A program made the translations under genes and the position numbers. 64,000 bases of DNA from JBBROS01 sp964246015 (GTDB taxonomy: Bacteria; Pseudomonadota; Alphaproteobacteria; Acetobacterales; Acetobacteraceae). Below are positions 7,730 to 15,740 of the stretch, in pieces. Within the stretch, counting starts at the first letter, position 1; the number at the start of each line of letters is the position of its first letter. A model generated the notes under the pieces. The model searched no databases. It saw nothing but the letters and a program-made list of their open reading frames with translations, and was not told the DNA's origin. The DNA lies in the NCBI GenBank assembly GCA_964246015.1, contig CAXTPG010000007.1:1-64000 (forward strand), in the 5' to 3' direction.

Positions 7730-8665
7730 TCATGCGGGGTGTGCCCGCATCGCTGCCCGGACGTCTGGCGCGCGGGGAATGGGGGGGACTGCGCCGTATC
7801 CCTGCGTCGACAGCGCGGCGGCGCAGGCGGCGTAGCGGGCGGCCGGGTCGGGTGGGTCGCCCGCCAGGGTGCGGGCGAGGAAGGCGCCGCAGAACGTGTC
7901 GCCGGCCCCGGTGGCGTCCACGGGCCGGCATGGGAAGGGCGGGATGCGCACGCGGCCATCCGCGGTCGCGAGCAGCACGCCGGCCGCGCCCATCTTGAGG
8001 ACGACCACGGGCGGGCCGAGGCGGAGATAGAAGTCCGCCACCGCGTCCGGGTCGGTGAGGCCGGTCAGCGCCGCCGCGTCGTCCAGGCCGGGCAGGGCGA
8101 TCGTGCTCATTCCGATGGCGGCGTGGATCACGGCCGCGGCGCGGGGTGCGGGCCACAGGCGTGGGCGGTAGTTGGTGTCGTAGGCGACGGCTGCGCCTGC
8201 GTCCCGCGCCAGCCCGATCGCCTGGAACACGGCGTCGGCGGCGGGGGCGGAGATGGCCTGGCTGATGCCGGACGCGTAGACCATGCGGGCGCCGCGGATG
8301 AGGGTTTTGTCCAGGTCGGCGGGGCCGAAGGCGCTCGCGGCGGAGCCGTGGCGGTAGTAGTGGAAGCTGTGGCCTTCGGGGCCGTGGTGCACGAGGTAGA
8401 CCGCGGTGGGGCGGCCGGTGTCGCGCCGGACGCCGCTGGTGTCGATGCCTTCGGCGGTCCAGAGGGCCATGAAGCCGTCGCCGGCGGAGTCCGTGCCGAT
8501 GGCGGTGAGGTAGGCGACGCGGGCGCCCTGCCGGGCCGCGGCGATGGCGGCGTTGGAGGTGTCGCCGCCGTGGGCCTGCAGGAACAGCGCCTGCCCGCCG
8601 GGCCCCGGCGCCTGCTGGTTCAGCTCGATCATCGGTTCCCCGATGCAGACGAGCTCGGGCGTCAT
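7730..8665 (-). CDS. kdgK: 2-keto-3-deoxygluconate kinase (PfkB family)
   Basis: A 311-residue ribokinase-fold sugar kinase. It has an N-terminal VCIGEPMIELNQ, the substrate region GGDTSNAAIAAARQGARVAYLTAIG, the GxxD-type lid residues, YDTNYRPRLW (a hallmark of KDG kinases), and the catalytic DATGAGDTFCGAFLA with its Asp base. KDG kinase phosphorylates 2-keto-3-deoxygluconate to KDPG, the substrate of the aldolase encoded directly upstream; the two genes overlap by 4 bases (ATGA). This supports the KDG assignment over other PfkB sugars. No uronate or gluconate dehydratase or GntR/IclR regulator is present nearby. Confidence 0.88.
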   Translation of the reverse strand: MTPELVCIGEPMIELNQQAPGPGGQALFLQAHGGDTSNAAIAAARQGARVAYLTAIGTDSAGDGFMALWTAEGIDTSGVRRDTGRPTAVYLVHHGPEGHSFHYYRHGSAASAFGPADLDKTLIRGARMVYASGISQAISAPAADAVFQAIGLARDAGAAVAYDTNYRPRLWPAPRAAAVIHAAIGMSTIALPGLDDAAALTGLTDPDAVADFYLRLGPPVVVLKMGAAGVLLATADGRVRIPPFPCRPVDATGAGDTFCGAFLARTLAGDPPDPAARYAACAAALSTQGYGAVPPIPRAPDVRAAMRAHPA

Positions 8666-9264
8666 GCCAGGGCGCGGGCGGCCGCTTGCTGGATGGACGC
8701 CTTGTCCCCGGCGGCGATGCGGGCCGGGTCCACCATCGCGCCGCCCATGCCGACGAAGCGGGCGCCGGCGGCGAGGTAGGGGCGGACGTCGGCGGGTCCG
8801 ATCCCGCCGGTGGGACAGAAAGCGACGCCGGGGAAGACGCTTGCCAGCGCCTTGACGTGGGGCGGGCCGCCTGCGGAGCTTGCCGGGAAGACCTTCACCA
8901 CGTCCGCGCCGGCCGAGAGCGCGGCCCGCACTTCCGTGGGTGTCATCGCGCCCAGCATGAGCAGCGCACCCGCGTCCCGGCAGGGTGCGGACAGCGACGC
9001 GTCGATCCATGGCGCCACCAGGAAGCGGGCGCCGGCCGCGAGGCACGCCTGTGCCGCCGCGGCGTCCGGCACCGTGCCGGCGCCCAGCAGGAGTCCGGGA
9101 TCGGAGGCCAGCGCCCGGATCAGCGCCGGGGCATCGGGGACGGTCATGGTGATCTCGAACACGCGCACCCCGGCCTCGTGCAGCCAGCGCACCGCCGTTT
9201 CCGCCAGGGCGGCCGTCGCTGTCCGGATCACGGGCACGACGCGCGCCGCTTCCAGTTGCGCCAT
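8662..9264 (-). CDS. eda: 2-dehydro-3-deoxy-6-phosphogluconate aldolase (KDPG aldolase)
   Basis: A 200-residue class I aldolase that cleaves KDPG to pyruvate and glyceraldehyde 3-phosphate in the Entner-Doudoroff route. Visible are VVPVIRTATAALAETAVRWL, the FEITMTVPDA strand with the catalytic Glu, LLLGAGTVPDAAAAQACLAAGARFLVAP, the Schiff-base lysine in ADVVKVFPASSAGG, and FCPTGGIGPADVRPYLAAGA. The ATG at 9264 is preferred; a GTG at 9273, which overlaps the upstream stop as GTGA, would add three residues and is equally possible. It is followed by kdgK with a 4-base overlap. Confidence 0.9.
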   Translation of the reverse strand: MAQLEAARVVPVIRTATAALAETAVRWLHEAGVRVFEITMTVPDAPALIRALASDPGLLLGAGTVPDAAAAQACLAAGARFLVAPWIDASLSAPCRDAGALLMLGAMTPTEVRAALSAGADVVKVFPASSAGGPPHVKALASVFPGVAFCPTGGIGPADVRPYLAAGARFVGMGGAMVDPARIAAGDKASIQQAAARALA

Positions 9265-9269
9265 CACCG

Positions 9270-9749
9270 TCACAGGATCACCCGGCCGCCGAGGGCCAGC
9301 ACGACCGAGACCGAGACGAGGCAGACCACCACGATCACCGACAGCACCCAACGCAGCCCCATGTAGCCCCCCGGCACCAGCCCGGCGCGGGACGCCCGCG
9401 ATTCGGCGATCGTCGTGACGACGAAGCCCGCGACGAGCACCAGCAGCCCGGTCTTCGGGAGCCCCACGAACGTGACCAGCAGCCCGGTCCAGCCGATCAG
9501 GGACGGGACGACGCCCAGCCCGAACCGCGACCGCTGCGCCCGCACGGACTGGTCCACCCCGGCCGCCAGGCCCAGGCCCCAATGGACGCCCCCCAGGAAC
9601 GACAGGATGACGGCGCCGTAGGCGGACAGGCCCAGCAGCGCCATGCGGGCGCCGTCGCCCTCCAGCGACAGGGCGCCCAGGCTGCCGAGCACGAACGGGA
9701 TCAGCCCGGCGGCGCCGAGCAGCAGGGCGATGGGCGGCAAGGAGCGCAT
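9270..9749 (-). CDS. DUF3429-family membrane protein
   Basis: A 159-residue protein with about five predicted membrane spans and the DUF3429 motif AYGAVILSFLGGVHWGLG near residues 43-60. Other hydrophobic stretches are IALLLGAAGLIPFVLG, SLIGWTGLLVTFV, LLVLVAGFVV and WVLSVIVVVCLVSVSVVLAL. The function of this family is unknown; it occurs widely in proteobacteria as a small inner-membrane protein. Here it is the first gene of the run leading into eda-kdgK and is probably co-transcribed, but nothing in the sequence links it to sugar metabolism. Confidence 0.8.
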   Translation of the reverse strand: MRSLPPIALLLGAAGLIPFVLGSLGALSLEGDGARMALLGLSAYGAVILSFLGGVHWGLGLAAGVDQSVRAQRSRFGLGVVPSLIGWTGLLVTFVGLPKTGLLVLVAGFVVTTIAESRASRAGLVPGGYMGLRWVLSVIVVVCLVSVSVVLALGGRVIL

Positions 9750-9813
9750 GCACCGCTCCTAGACCCGGCAGCGCTGCACTGCAACTTTGCCTCGGACCCG
9801 GCTATGGTGGGGC

Positions 9814-11112
9814 ATGGGCCTTGGTCTCGAACTCCTCCTCATCCTTCTTCTCATCCTTCTCAACGGCGTATTCGCGCTCAGCGAGCTGGCGCTCGTGTCC
9901 GTGCGCCGGGCCAGGCTGGTGGTGCTGGAGCGGCAGGGCGTGGTGGGCGCCGCGAAGGCGCGGGAGCTTTCGGAGGACCCGCAGCGGTTCCTGCCCGCGG
10001 TGCAGATCGGGATCACGCTGGTCAGCGTGCTGGCGGGCGTGTTCGGCGGCGCCCGGGTGACGGCGCGGCTCAATGCGTGGTTCGCGGAGATTCCCACGAT
10101 GGCGCCGTTCGCGGAGAGCCTGTCGCTGGCGATCGTCGTGGTGATCACGACGTATCTGACGCTGGTGTTCGGCGAGCTGGTCCCGAAGCAGCTTGCGTTG
10201 CAGCAGCCCGAGCGGGTGGCGTCGGCCATCGCGGGGCCGTTGTCGACGCTGGCGCGGGTGGGTGCGCCGATCGTGTGGGTGCTGGGGAAGTCGTCGCACT
10301 TCGCGCTGCGGCTGTTCGGCCTGCATGGCGACGAGCGTCAGGGCGTCACGGAGGAGGAGCTGAAGGCCGTGCTGGCCGAGGGGCACGAGGAGGGCGTGCT
10401 GGAGACGGAGGAGCGCGCGATGATCGAGCGGCTGCTGCGGCTTGCGGACAAGCCGGTGCGCGCGATCATGACGCCGCGGACGGAGCTTGCGTGGATCGAC
10501 CGGACGGACCCGAAGGCGGACATCGCCGCGACGCTGCGGGAGGCGCCGCACAGCCGGTTCGTGGTGTGCGACGGGAGCGTCGACAACGTGGTGGGGGTGG
10601 TGCAGGCGAAGACGATCCTGGACCGGATCCTGGCGGGGGGCGAGCTTTCGATCGCGGACGCGTTGCAGAAGCCGATGGTGATCCCGGATGCCGCGACCGC
10701 CCTGGATGCGCTGGAGCGGTTGAAGAGCGACCCTATCGGATTGGCGCTCGTCATGGACGAGTATGGCAGCTTCGAGGGGGTGGTGACCGCGGCCGACGTG
10801 CTGGAGGCGATCGTCGGCGACCCGACGACGCCGCCGGCGGACCCGCTGGCGCCCGACGCGACGGCGGGGCCGCTGCTGCTGGAGGGGGCGATGCCGGTCG
10901 ACGAGATCAAGGCGCGGCTGGAACTTCCGGATCTGCCGTCGGAGGGCAGCTATCACACGTTGGCGGGGCTGCTGCTGGCGTTGTTGCGGCGGGTTCCGCG
11001 GGCCGGCGACCGGATCGTGTTTGCGGGGTGGCGGTTCGAGGTGCTGGAGATGGACGGGCGCCGGGTCGCGCGGGTGCGGGCGATGCCGGAGCCTGCGGCG
11101 GCGGACTCGTAG
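9814..11112 (+). CDS. CNNM/CorC-HlyC family membrane protein with CBS domains
   Basis: A 432-residue inner-membrane protein with a DUF21/CNNM transmembrane domain (about 1-190, beginning LELLLILLLILLNGVFALSE), a CBS pair (about 210-335, with MTPRTELAWID and DEYGSFEGVVTAADVLEAIVG), and a C-terminal CorC_HlyC transporter-associated domain (about 350-430). Members are linked to Mg2+/Co2+ efflux or resistance. The older hemolysin label is misleading. The ATG at 9814 directly precedes the first membrane helix; an in-frame ATG at 9787 would add nine uncharacteristic residues. It ends convergently toward lexA, with a palindromic element between. Confidence 0.9.
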   Translation: MGLGLELLLILLLILLNGVFALSELALVSVRRARLVVLERQGVVGAAKARELSEDPQRFLPAVQIGITLVSVLAGVFGGARVTARLNAWFAEIPTMAPFAESLSLAIVVVITTYLTLVFGELVPKQLALQQPERVASAIAGPLSTLARVGAPIVWVLGKSSHFALRLFGLHGDERQGVTEEELKAVLAEGHEEGVLETEERAMIERLLRLADKPVRAIMTPRTELAWIDRTDPKADIAATLREAPHSRFVVCDGSVDNVVGVVQAKTILDRILAGGELSIADALQKPMVIPDAATALDALERLKSDPIGLALVMDEYGSFEGVVTAADVLEAIVGDPTTPPADPLAPDATAGPLLLEGAMPVDEIKARLELPDLPSEGSYHTLAGLLLALLRRVPRAGDRIVFAGWRFEVLEMDGRRVARVRAMPEPAAADS

Positions 11113-11194
11113 GGGGCGGTTTGCCAGCATCCCACCCTCCCGGCGGAGCCTTTGCCGGCTGCGGATGGGCTACCCGTCCGAGCACGGAGTCGCT

Positions 11195-11261
11195 GCAACG
11201 CTCGTTCTCTGCCGGCACGACACACCCCCCCCGGCCCCTCCCTGATCTCAGGGAGGGGGGA
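11195..11261. repeat. Palindromic repeat, family B (copy 1)
   Basis: The core at 11235-11258 is an 11-bp inverted repeat, CCCCTCCCTGA and TCAGGGAGGGG around a 2-base centre. It is embedded in a longer conserved stretch that starts near GCAA and contains GGCACGACA. A second copy lies at 29455-29522. Both are in gaps between convergent genes (here the CNNM gene and lexA), which suits a bidirectional terminator. The rest of this 220-base gap shows no gene. Confidence 0.65.
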
Positions 11262-11332
11262 AAATGTGTGAACACCTTCGCCCGAGGGGATAGGGCGTTC
11301 GTCTTGTGCGGGCGCCGTGCGGTTTCGGGCTT

Positions 11333-12055
11333 TCAGTATTTCCGGAGCAGGGCGACCAGCTTTCCCTGGACCTTCACCTGGTCGGCCGGGAGCACCTGGA
11401 CGCGGTGGGCCGAGTTGGCGGGTTCCAGCGCGATCGAGTTGCCGCGGCGGCGCAGGCGCTTGAGCGTCACTTCGCGGTCGTCGACCAGGGCGACGATGAT
11501 CTGGCCGTTCTCGGCCGTGTCGCTCTTGCGGATGATGACCGTGTCGCCGTCGAGGATCCCGGCCTCGATCATGGAGTCGCCGTCGACTTCCAGGGCGTAG
11601 TGCTCGCCGTTGCCGAGCATGGCCATCGGGACCTCGATCTGCGCGCCGTTGTCGCGGAGGGCCTCGATGGGGAGGCCGGCGGCGATGCGGCCGTAGAGGG
11701 GGAGCTGCACGGCGCCGGCCTCGTTCGCGGCGCGGACGCCGGGGAAGCGGGACGTGAAGTCGCCCCGGATGACGTTTGGAGAAAAGGCGGATGGGGAGAA
11801 GGCGGGCGAGGGCGGCGGCGCCGTTTCCAGGCGGAGCGGCTCGTTCGGGAGGCGCACGACTTCCAAGGCGCGGGCGCGGTGGTGGCGCCGCTTCAGGAAG
11901 CCGCGTTCCTCGAGCGCCGAGATCAGGCGGTGGATGCCGCTTTTCGAGCGGAGCTGCAGGGCTTCCTTCATTTCCTCGAAGCTCGGCGAAAATCCGGTCG
12001 CCTTCAGGTGACGGTCGATGAAGGTCAGCAGCTCGTGCTGCTTGCGGGTCAGCAT
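11333..12055 (-). CDS. lexA: LexA SOS repressor/autoprotease
   Basis: A 240-residue LexA. The N-terminal winged helix (MLTRKQHELLTFIDRHL...SPSFEEMKEAL...SKSGIHRLISALEERGFL, about 1-65) binds SOS boxes. A long Pro/Ser-rich linker follows (about 80-115). The C-terminal peptidase has the Ala-Gly cleavage site in GRIAAGLPIEA, the nucleophile Ser in VDGDSMIEAGI and the catalytic Lys in DDREVTLKRL. It silences DNA-repair genes until RecA filaments trigger self-cleavage. The ATG at 12055 matches other LexA N-termini. Its own upstream region carries a perfect alphaproteobacterial SOS box, so it is autoregulated. Confidence 0.97.
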   Translation of the reverse strand: MLTRKQHELLTFIDRHLKATGFSPSFEEMKEALQLRSKSGIHRLISALEERGFLKRRHHRARALEVVRLPNEPLRLETAPPPSPAFSPSAFSPNVIRGDFTSRFPGVRAANEAGAVQLPLYGRIAAGLPIEALRDNGAQIEVPMAMLGNGEHYALEVDGDSMIEAGILDGDTVIIRKSDTAENGQIIVALVDDREVTLKRLRRRGNSIALEPANSAHRVQVLPADQVKVQGKLVALLRKY

Positions 12056-12076
12056 GGGTGAGCACTCCGTAGTCCG

Positions 12077-12091
12077 GAACAAAACCGGAAA
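12077..12091 (-). promoter_or_regulatory. Degenerate second SOS box
   Basis: The plus strand reads GAAC-N7-GAAA, one base short of the alphaproteobacterial GAAC-N7-GAAC half-site pair. It lies 10 bases closer to lexA than the perfect box, with the same 15-base span. Two spaced LexA sites would allow cooperative binding. This is weaker evidence than for the neighbouring box. Confidence 0.35.
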
Positions 12092-12100
12092 CCACGAAAT

Positions 12101-12115
12101 GTTCTAATTAGGTTC
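12101..12115 (-). promoter_or_regulatory. LexA-binding SOS box
   Basis: The plus strand reads GTTC-TAATTAG-GTTC, the direct-repeat SOS box of alphaproteobacteria, 46 bases upstream of the lexA ATG. It overlaps the proposed -10 element, so LexA bound here would block its own transcription. This is strong evidence both for autoregulation and for the class of the organism. Confidence 0.88.
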
Positions 12116-12130
12116 TCCGCGTCGCGTCAA
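12101..12130 (-). promoter_or_regulatory. lexA promoter
   Basis: On the minus strand, TTGACG (12130-12125) is followed by an 18-base spacer and TAGAAC (12106-12101). The -35 matches 5 of 6 consensus bases and the -10 matches 4 of 6. The SOS box covers the -10. The start would be near 12094, giving a leader of about 40 bases. Confidence 0.5.
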
Positions 12131-12142
12131 CCGGTTGCAGGC

Positions 12143-13339
12143 TCAGATTGACAGAAAATCCAAGCGGATGATGCGGACGGGCGCCCCGGCGTCGAGGGCC
12201 GGGGCGTGGGGGGCGCGGAGGATGAGGGCGCCGGCGCGGTGGAGCGTCCGCAGCATCGAGGAGTCCTGCTTCGGGAAGGCGGTCACCACGGGGATGGCGT
12301 CGGGCGAGTCGTCGAGCGTTGCGCGCAGGTGGTCCGCGCGATGGTCGTTGGCGGGCAGGGCGCCGCCGAGCCGGGCGGGAGAGGTGGGCGGGGCGTCGCC
12401 GGGGAGCCCTTGCAGGCGGTCCAGCATGGGCAGGAGGAACAGCACCGCGCAGACCAGCGCCGAGACGGGGTTGCCGGGGAGGCCCAGCACCGCCGTGGGG
12501 CCCAGGCGTCCGGAGATCAGCGGTTTACCGGGTCGCATCGCGATCTTCCAGAAATCGAGGGCGAAGCCTTCCCGGGCCAGGCCGGCCTGGACGAGGTCGT
12601 GCTCGCCGACGCTGGCGCCGCCGGTCGTCACCAGCACGTCGAAGCCGCGTGCGGCCACGGCCGCGGCGGCGACGGACTCGGGCGTGTCGGCGGCCACCGG
12701 CAGGATGGTCGGCAGTCCGCCGCGGGCACGGACGAGCGCGGCCAGGGCGTGCGCGTTGGAGCTTACGATGCCGCCGGGGGGGATGGGCTCCCCGGGCATC
12801 GCGATCTCGTCGCCGGTTGCCAGGATGGCGACGCTGGGGCGGCGGTGGACCGCGATCCAGGGGTGGTTGCCGGCGGCGGCGAGGCCGACGCCGCGGGCAT
12901 CGAGGCGGCGGCCGGGCGGGATCAGGAGGTCGCCCAGGGCGAAGTCCTGCGCGCGGCGGCGGATGTGCGCGCCCGGGCGGATGGGCGCTTCGGGGGTCAG
13001 CCGGTCGGCTTCCGTCCGGGCGTCTTCCTGGATGAGCACGGCGTCGGCGCCCCGGGGGACGAGGCTGCCGGTGAAGAGGCGGACCGCCTCGCCCGGGCGG
13101 ACCTGGCCGGCGAAGGGGTGGCCGGCCGGGGCGGCGCCCACGATGCGCCTCGGGCCTTCGTCCTCGGCGCGGAGGGCGTAGCCGTCCATGGCGGAGACGT
13201 CGGCGGGCGGCTGGTCGAGCCGTGCGTGGATCGCCGCGGCGGTCACGCGCGACCAGGCCTGGGCGAGGGCGACGATCTCGGGGGCCGTGGGACGGAGGGG
13301 GGCGACGATCCTCGTTCGTGCTTCTTCTACGCTCAGCAT
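12143..13339 (-). CDS. moeA: Molybdopterin molybdenumtransferase
   Basis: A 398-residue MoeA, which inserts molybdate into adenylylated molybdopterin to give the molybdenum cofactor. Visible are MLSVEEARTRIVAPL, the DVSAMDGYALRAED loop, RRRAQDFALGDLLIPPGRRL, VAILATGDEI and the MPT-binding core LVTTGGASVGEHDLV with KIAMRPGKPLISG and VLGLPGNPVSALV. The 79-base gap to moaC on the same strand holds palindrome copy 2. The only visible molybdoenzyme in the window is the hydroxylase at 27098. Confidence 0.95.
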   Translation of the reverse strand: MLSVEEARTRIVAPLRPTAPEIVALAQAWSRVTAAAIHARLDQPPADVSAMDGYALRAEDEGPRRIVGAAPAGHPFAGQVRPGEAVRLFTGSLVPRGADAVLIQEDARTEADRLTPEAPIRPGAHIRRRAQDFALGDLLIPPGRRLDARGVGLAAAGNHPWIAVHRRPSVAILATGDEIAMPGEPIPPGGIVSSNAHALAALVRARGGLPTILPVAADTPESVAAAAVAARGFDVLVTTGGASVGEHDLVQAGLAREGFALDFWKIAMRPGKPLISGRLGPTAVLGLPGNPVSALVCAVLFLLPMLDRLQGLPGDAPPTSPARLGGALPANDHRADHLRATLDDSPDAIPVVTAFPKQDSSMLRTLHRAGALILRAPHAPALDAGAPVRIIRLDFLSI

Positions 13340-13384
13340 GGGGAGCCAGGCTGGCCGGGCGAGTGTGCCAGGCCCCCATCCCGG

Positions 13385-13405
13385 CCCTCTCCCGGGGGGA
13401 GAGGG
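13385..13405. repeat. Palindromic repeat, family A (copy 2)
   Basis: CCCTCTCCC and GGGAGAGGG around a 3-base centre, preceded by a CATCCCGGCC-type flank. It lies in the moaC-moeA gap, between genes on the same strand. Confidence 0.6.
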
Positions 13406-13418
13406 GGCAGGCTTTGGG

Positions 13419-13886
13419 TCATGGCTGGGCGAACTCGCCGGATTTGCCGCCGGACTTGTGGGTCACGCGCAGGTTGTCGATGACCATGGCGCGGTCGACG
13501 GCCTTCAGCATGTCGTAGACCGTGAGGGCCGCGACGCTTGCGGCGGTCAGGGCTTCCATCTCGACGCCGGTCCGGCCGGTGGTGCGGACCGTCGCCGCGA
13601 TCTCGATGCCGGCGTCGGTCAGGTCCAGGTCCAGCGTCACGGCCGAGATGGGGAGGGGATGGCATAGGGGGATGAGGTCCGCCGTGCGCTTGCTCGCCAT
13701 GATGCCGGCGAGGCGGGCGACGCCCAGGACGTCGCCTTTCTTCGCCGTGCCGTCGGCGACCATCGCCCGGGTCCCGGGCTGCATCCGCACCAGCACGCGC
13801 GCGGTGGCGGTGCGGTCCGTCTCCGGCTTGGCGGAGACGTCGACCATGTGGGCCCGGCCGTCGGCGTCGAAGTGCGTGAGGGTCAT
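13419..13886 (-). CDS. moaC: Cyclic pyranopterin monophosphate synthase
   Basis: A 155-residue MoaC, the second enzyme of cPMP formation in molybdenum cofactor synthesis. It begins MTLTHFDADGRAHMVDVSAK and carries the family segments GDVLGVARLAGIMASKRTADLIPLCHPLPI (His and active-site residues) and GVEMEALTAASVAALTVYDMLKAVDR, followed by RVTHKSGGKSGEF. The ATG at 13886 overlaps the stop of trpC by 4 bases (ATGA). The trpC-moaC-moeA junction is a well-known alphaproteobacterial gene order. moaA, moaD and moaE are not in the window. Confidence 0.96.
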   Translation of the reverse strand: MTLTHFDADGRAHMVDVSAKPETDRTATARVLVRMQPGTRAMVADGTAKKGDVLGVARLAGIMASKRTADLIPLCHPLPISAVTLDLDLTDAGIEIAATVRTTGRTGVEMEALTAASVAALTVYDMLKAVDRAMVIDNLRVTHKSGGKSGEFAQP

Positions 13887-14707
13887 GCGCCCAGCAGCGC
13901 GCGGGTGGCGACGCCGATGTCGGGCTGCTTCAGCAGGCTTTCGCCCACCAGGAAGCACCGGGCGCCGGCGTCGCAGAGGCGGCGGACGTCCTCGTGGGTG
14001 CGGATGCCGCTTTCGGCGACCAGGAAGCGGTCGCTCGGGACGTGCGGGGCGAGTTCGGCGGTGGTGGCGAGGTCGGTCTTCAGGGTCTTGAGGTTGCGGT
14101 TGTTGATGCCGATCAACTGCGTCTGCAGGCCGAGCGCGCGGTCCAATTCCCGCCGGTCGTGGACCTCCGCGAGGACGTCCATGTCGAGGGCGCGGGCCAG
14201 TTCCTCCAGCTCCCGCGCCAGGGCGTCGGTGAGGGCGGCCATGATGAGGAGGATGCAGTCGGCGCCCATGAGCCGGCTTTCCAGGATCTGCCAGCGGTCG
14301 AGCATGAAGTCCTTCCGCAGCACCGGCATGGGCACGGCGGTCCTTGCGGCGCGCAGATGGTCGGCCGAGCCCTGGAAGTGCGGTTCGTCGGTCAGCACGG
14401 AGAGGCAGGTGGCGCCGGCGTCGTGGTAGGCGCGGGCGATAGCGGCCGGGTCGAAGTCCGGGCGGATCAGGCCGGCGGAGGGGGACGCCTTCTTGATCTC
14501 CGCGATGAGGCCGAGCCGGCCTTCCGCGACGGCGTGCGTCAGGGCCGCGCCGAATCCGCGCGTGGGGGGGGTCTTGCGGCCGAGGAGGCCTTGCAGTTCC
14601 TCCTCCGAGGTTTCGGCGCGGCGGCGCGCGACCTCCGCCAAGGTGTCGGCGCAGATCCGTGCGAGGGCGTCGGGGAGGGCTTCGATCTCCGTCAGGGTGT
14701 CCATCAT
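13883..14707 (-). CDS. trpC: Indole-3-glycerol phosphate synthase
   Basis: A 274-residue TIM-barrel enzyme that closes the indole ring from CdRP in tryptophan synthesis. Motifs seen are LIAEIKKASPSAGLIRPDFDP (catalytic Lys, phosphate-binding Ser), LSVLTDEPHFQGS, PVLRKDFMLDRWQI, LIGINNRNLKTLKTDL and VAESGIRTHEDV. It is a monofunctional TrpC; no TrpF domain is fused. Two consecutive Met codons (14707, 14704) make the exact start ambiguous by one residue. It follows trpD after 13 bases and overlaps moaC. Confidence 0.96.
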   Translation of the reverse strand: MMDTLTEIEALPDALARICADTLAEVARRRAETSEEELQGLLGRKTPPTRGFGAALTHAVAEGRLGLIAEIKKASPSAGLIRPDFDPAAIARAYHDAGATCLSVLTDEPHFQGSADHLRAARTAVPMPVLRKDFMLDRWQILESRLMGADCILLIMAALTDALARELEELARALDMDVLAEVHDRRELDRALGLQTQLIGINNRNLKTLKTDLATTAELAPHVPSDRFLVAESGIRTHEDVRRLCDAGARCFLVGESLLKQPDIGVATRALLGA

Positions 14708-14720
14708 GTCTCCGTCGCGT

Positions 14721-15740
14721 TCAGGCCGTCGCCCGGCGCAGGGCGTCGAGGGCTGCGAGGGCCGCCCCCGTATCGATCGACTCCGCCGCCTGCGCCACCC
14801 CGTGCCGCAGCCCGTCCGCGCGTCCGGCGACGATCAGTCCGGCGGCGGCGTTCAGCAGCACGGTGTCACGATAGGCGCCGGCTTCGCCGTGCAACAACGC
14901 GAGAAGGGCCGCCGCGTTCACCGCCGCGTCGCCGCCGGCGATGGCGCTGACGGGCGCGCGTCCAAGGCCCGCGTCTTCGGGGGTTATAGTGAAGGCCTCG
15001 ATGGCGCCCGCGTCGAGCGCGACGACCTGGTTTTCCCCGGCGACGGAGAGTTCGTCCAGCCCCTGGCCGTGGACGAGCCAGGCGCGTTCGGTTCCCAGCG
15101 CCTGGAGGGCCTCGGCCATCGGGCGGGCCCAGCTGGGGTCGAAGACGCCGGTGAGCTGCCGCCTGACGCGGGCCGGGTTCGCGAGGGGGCCGAGGAGGTT
15201 GAAGATGGTGCGGGTTCCGAGTTCGACCCGGGGGCCGGCGGCGTGGCGGAGCGCGGCATGGTGGCGCGGGGCGAACATGAAGACGCATCCGGCGGCCGCG
15301 AGCACGGCGGGCAAGCGGTCGAGGGGCACGTCGACGTTGACGCCGAGCGCGCCGAGCACGTCGGCGCCGCCGGTCCGGGAGGAGAGGGCGCGGTTGCCGT
15401 GCTTGGCGACCGGGACGCCGCACCCGGCCAGGACGAAGGTGACCGCCGTCGAGACGTTGAGCGAGCCGGCGTTGTCCCCGCCGGTGCCGCAGACGTCGAT
15501 CGCGCGTTCCGCGACGGGGTGGGGCATGTCGACCCGCGTCATGCGGGATAGCATCGCGCGGACGGCGCCGGTCAGCTCGGCCACCGTTTCGCGGCGGACG
15601 CGCATGGCCATCAGCAGGCCGGCGATCTGGGCCTGGGTGGCCTCGCCGGACATGACGATGCCGAAGGCGGCCTCGGCCTCGTCTTCGGACAGGGTGGCGC
15701 CGGTGGCGAGGCGGGCGAGGGTTGGCTTGAGGTTGTTCAT
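14721..15740 (-). CDS. trpD: Anthranilate phosphoribosyltransferase
   Basis: A 339-residue TrpD that joins anthranilate to PRPP. The PRPP/anthranilate motifs are VCGTGGDNAGSLNVSTAVTFVLAG, VAKHGNRALSSRTGGADVLGALG, FMFAPRHHAALRHA, RTIFNLLGPLANPA and HGQGLDELS. The ATG at 15740 overlaps the trpG stop by 4 bases and starts at MNNLKPTLARLATG, the usual N-terminus. It sits in the trpE-trpG-trpD-trpC run on the minus strand. Confidence 0.96.
   Translation of the reverse strand: MNNLKPTLARLATGATLSEDEAEAAFGIVMSGEATQAQIAGLLMAMRVRRETVAELTGAVRAMLSRMTRVDMPHPVAERAIDVCGTGGDNAGSLNVSTAVTFVLAGCGVPVAKHGNRALSSRTGGADVLGALGVNVDVPLDRLPAVLAAAGCVFMFAPRHHAALRHAAGPRVELGTRTIFNLLGPLANPARVRRQLTGVFDPSWARPMAEALQALGTERAWLVHGQGLDELSVAGENQVVALDAGAIEAFTITPEDAGLGRAPVSAIAGGDAAVNAAALLALLHGEAGAYRDTVLLNAAAGLIVAGRADGLRHGVAQAAESIDTGAALAALDALRRATA

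Noticed and set aside
8662..9753. A continuous frame that appears to fuse the DUF3429 region to the KDPG aldolase
   Set aside because: The N-terminal part is Arg/Ala-rich out-of-frame translation of the DUF3429 gene. The real aldolase starts at 9264 (or 9273).
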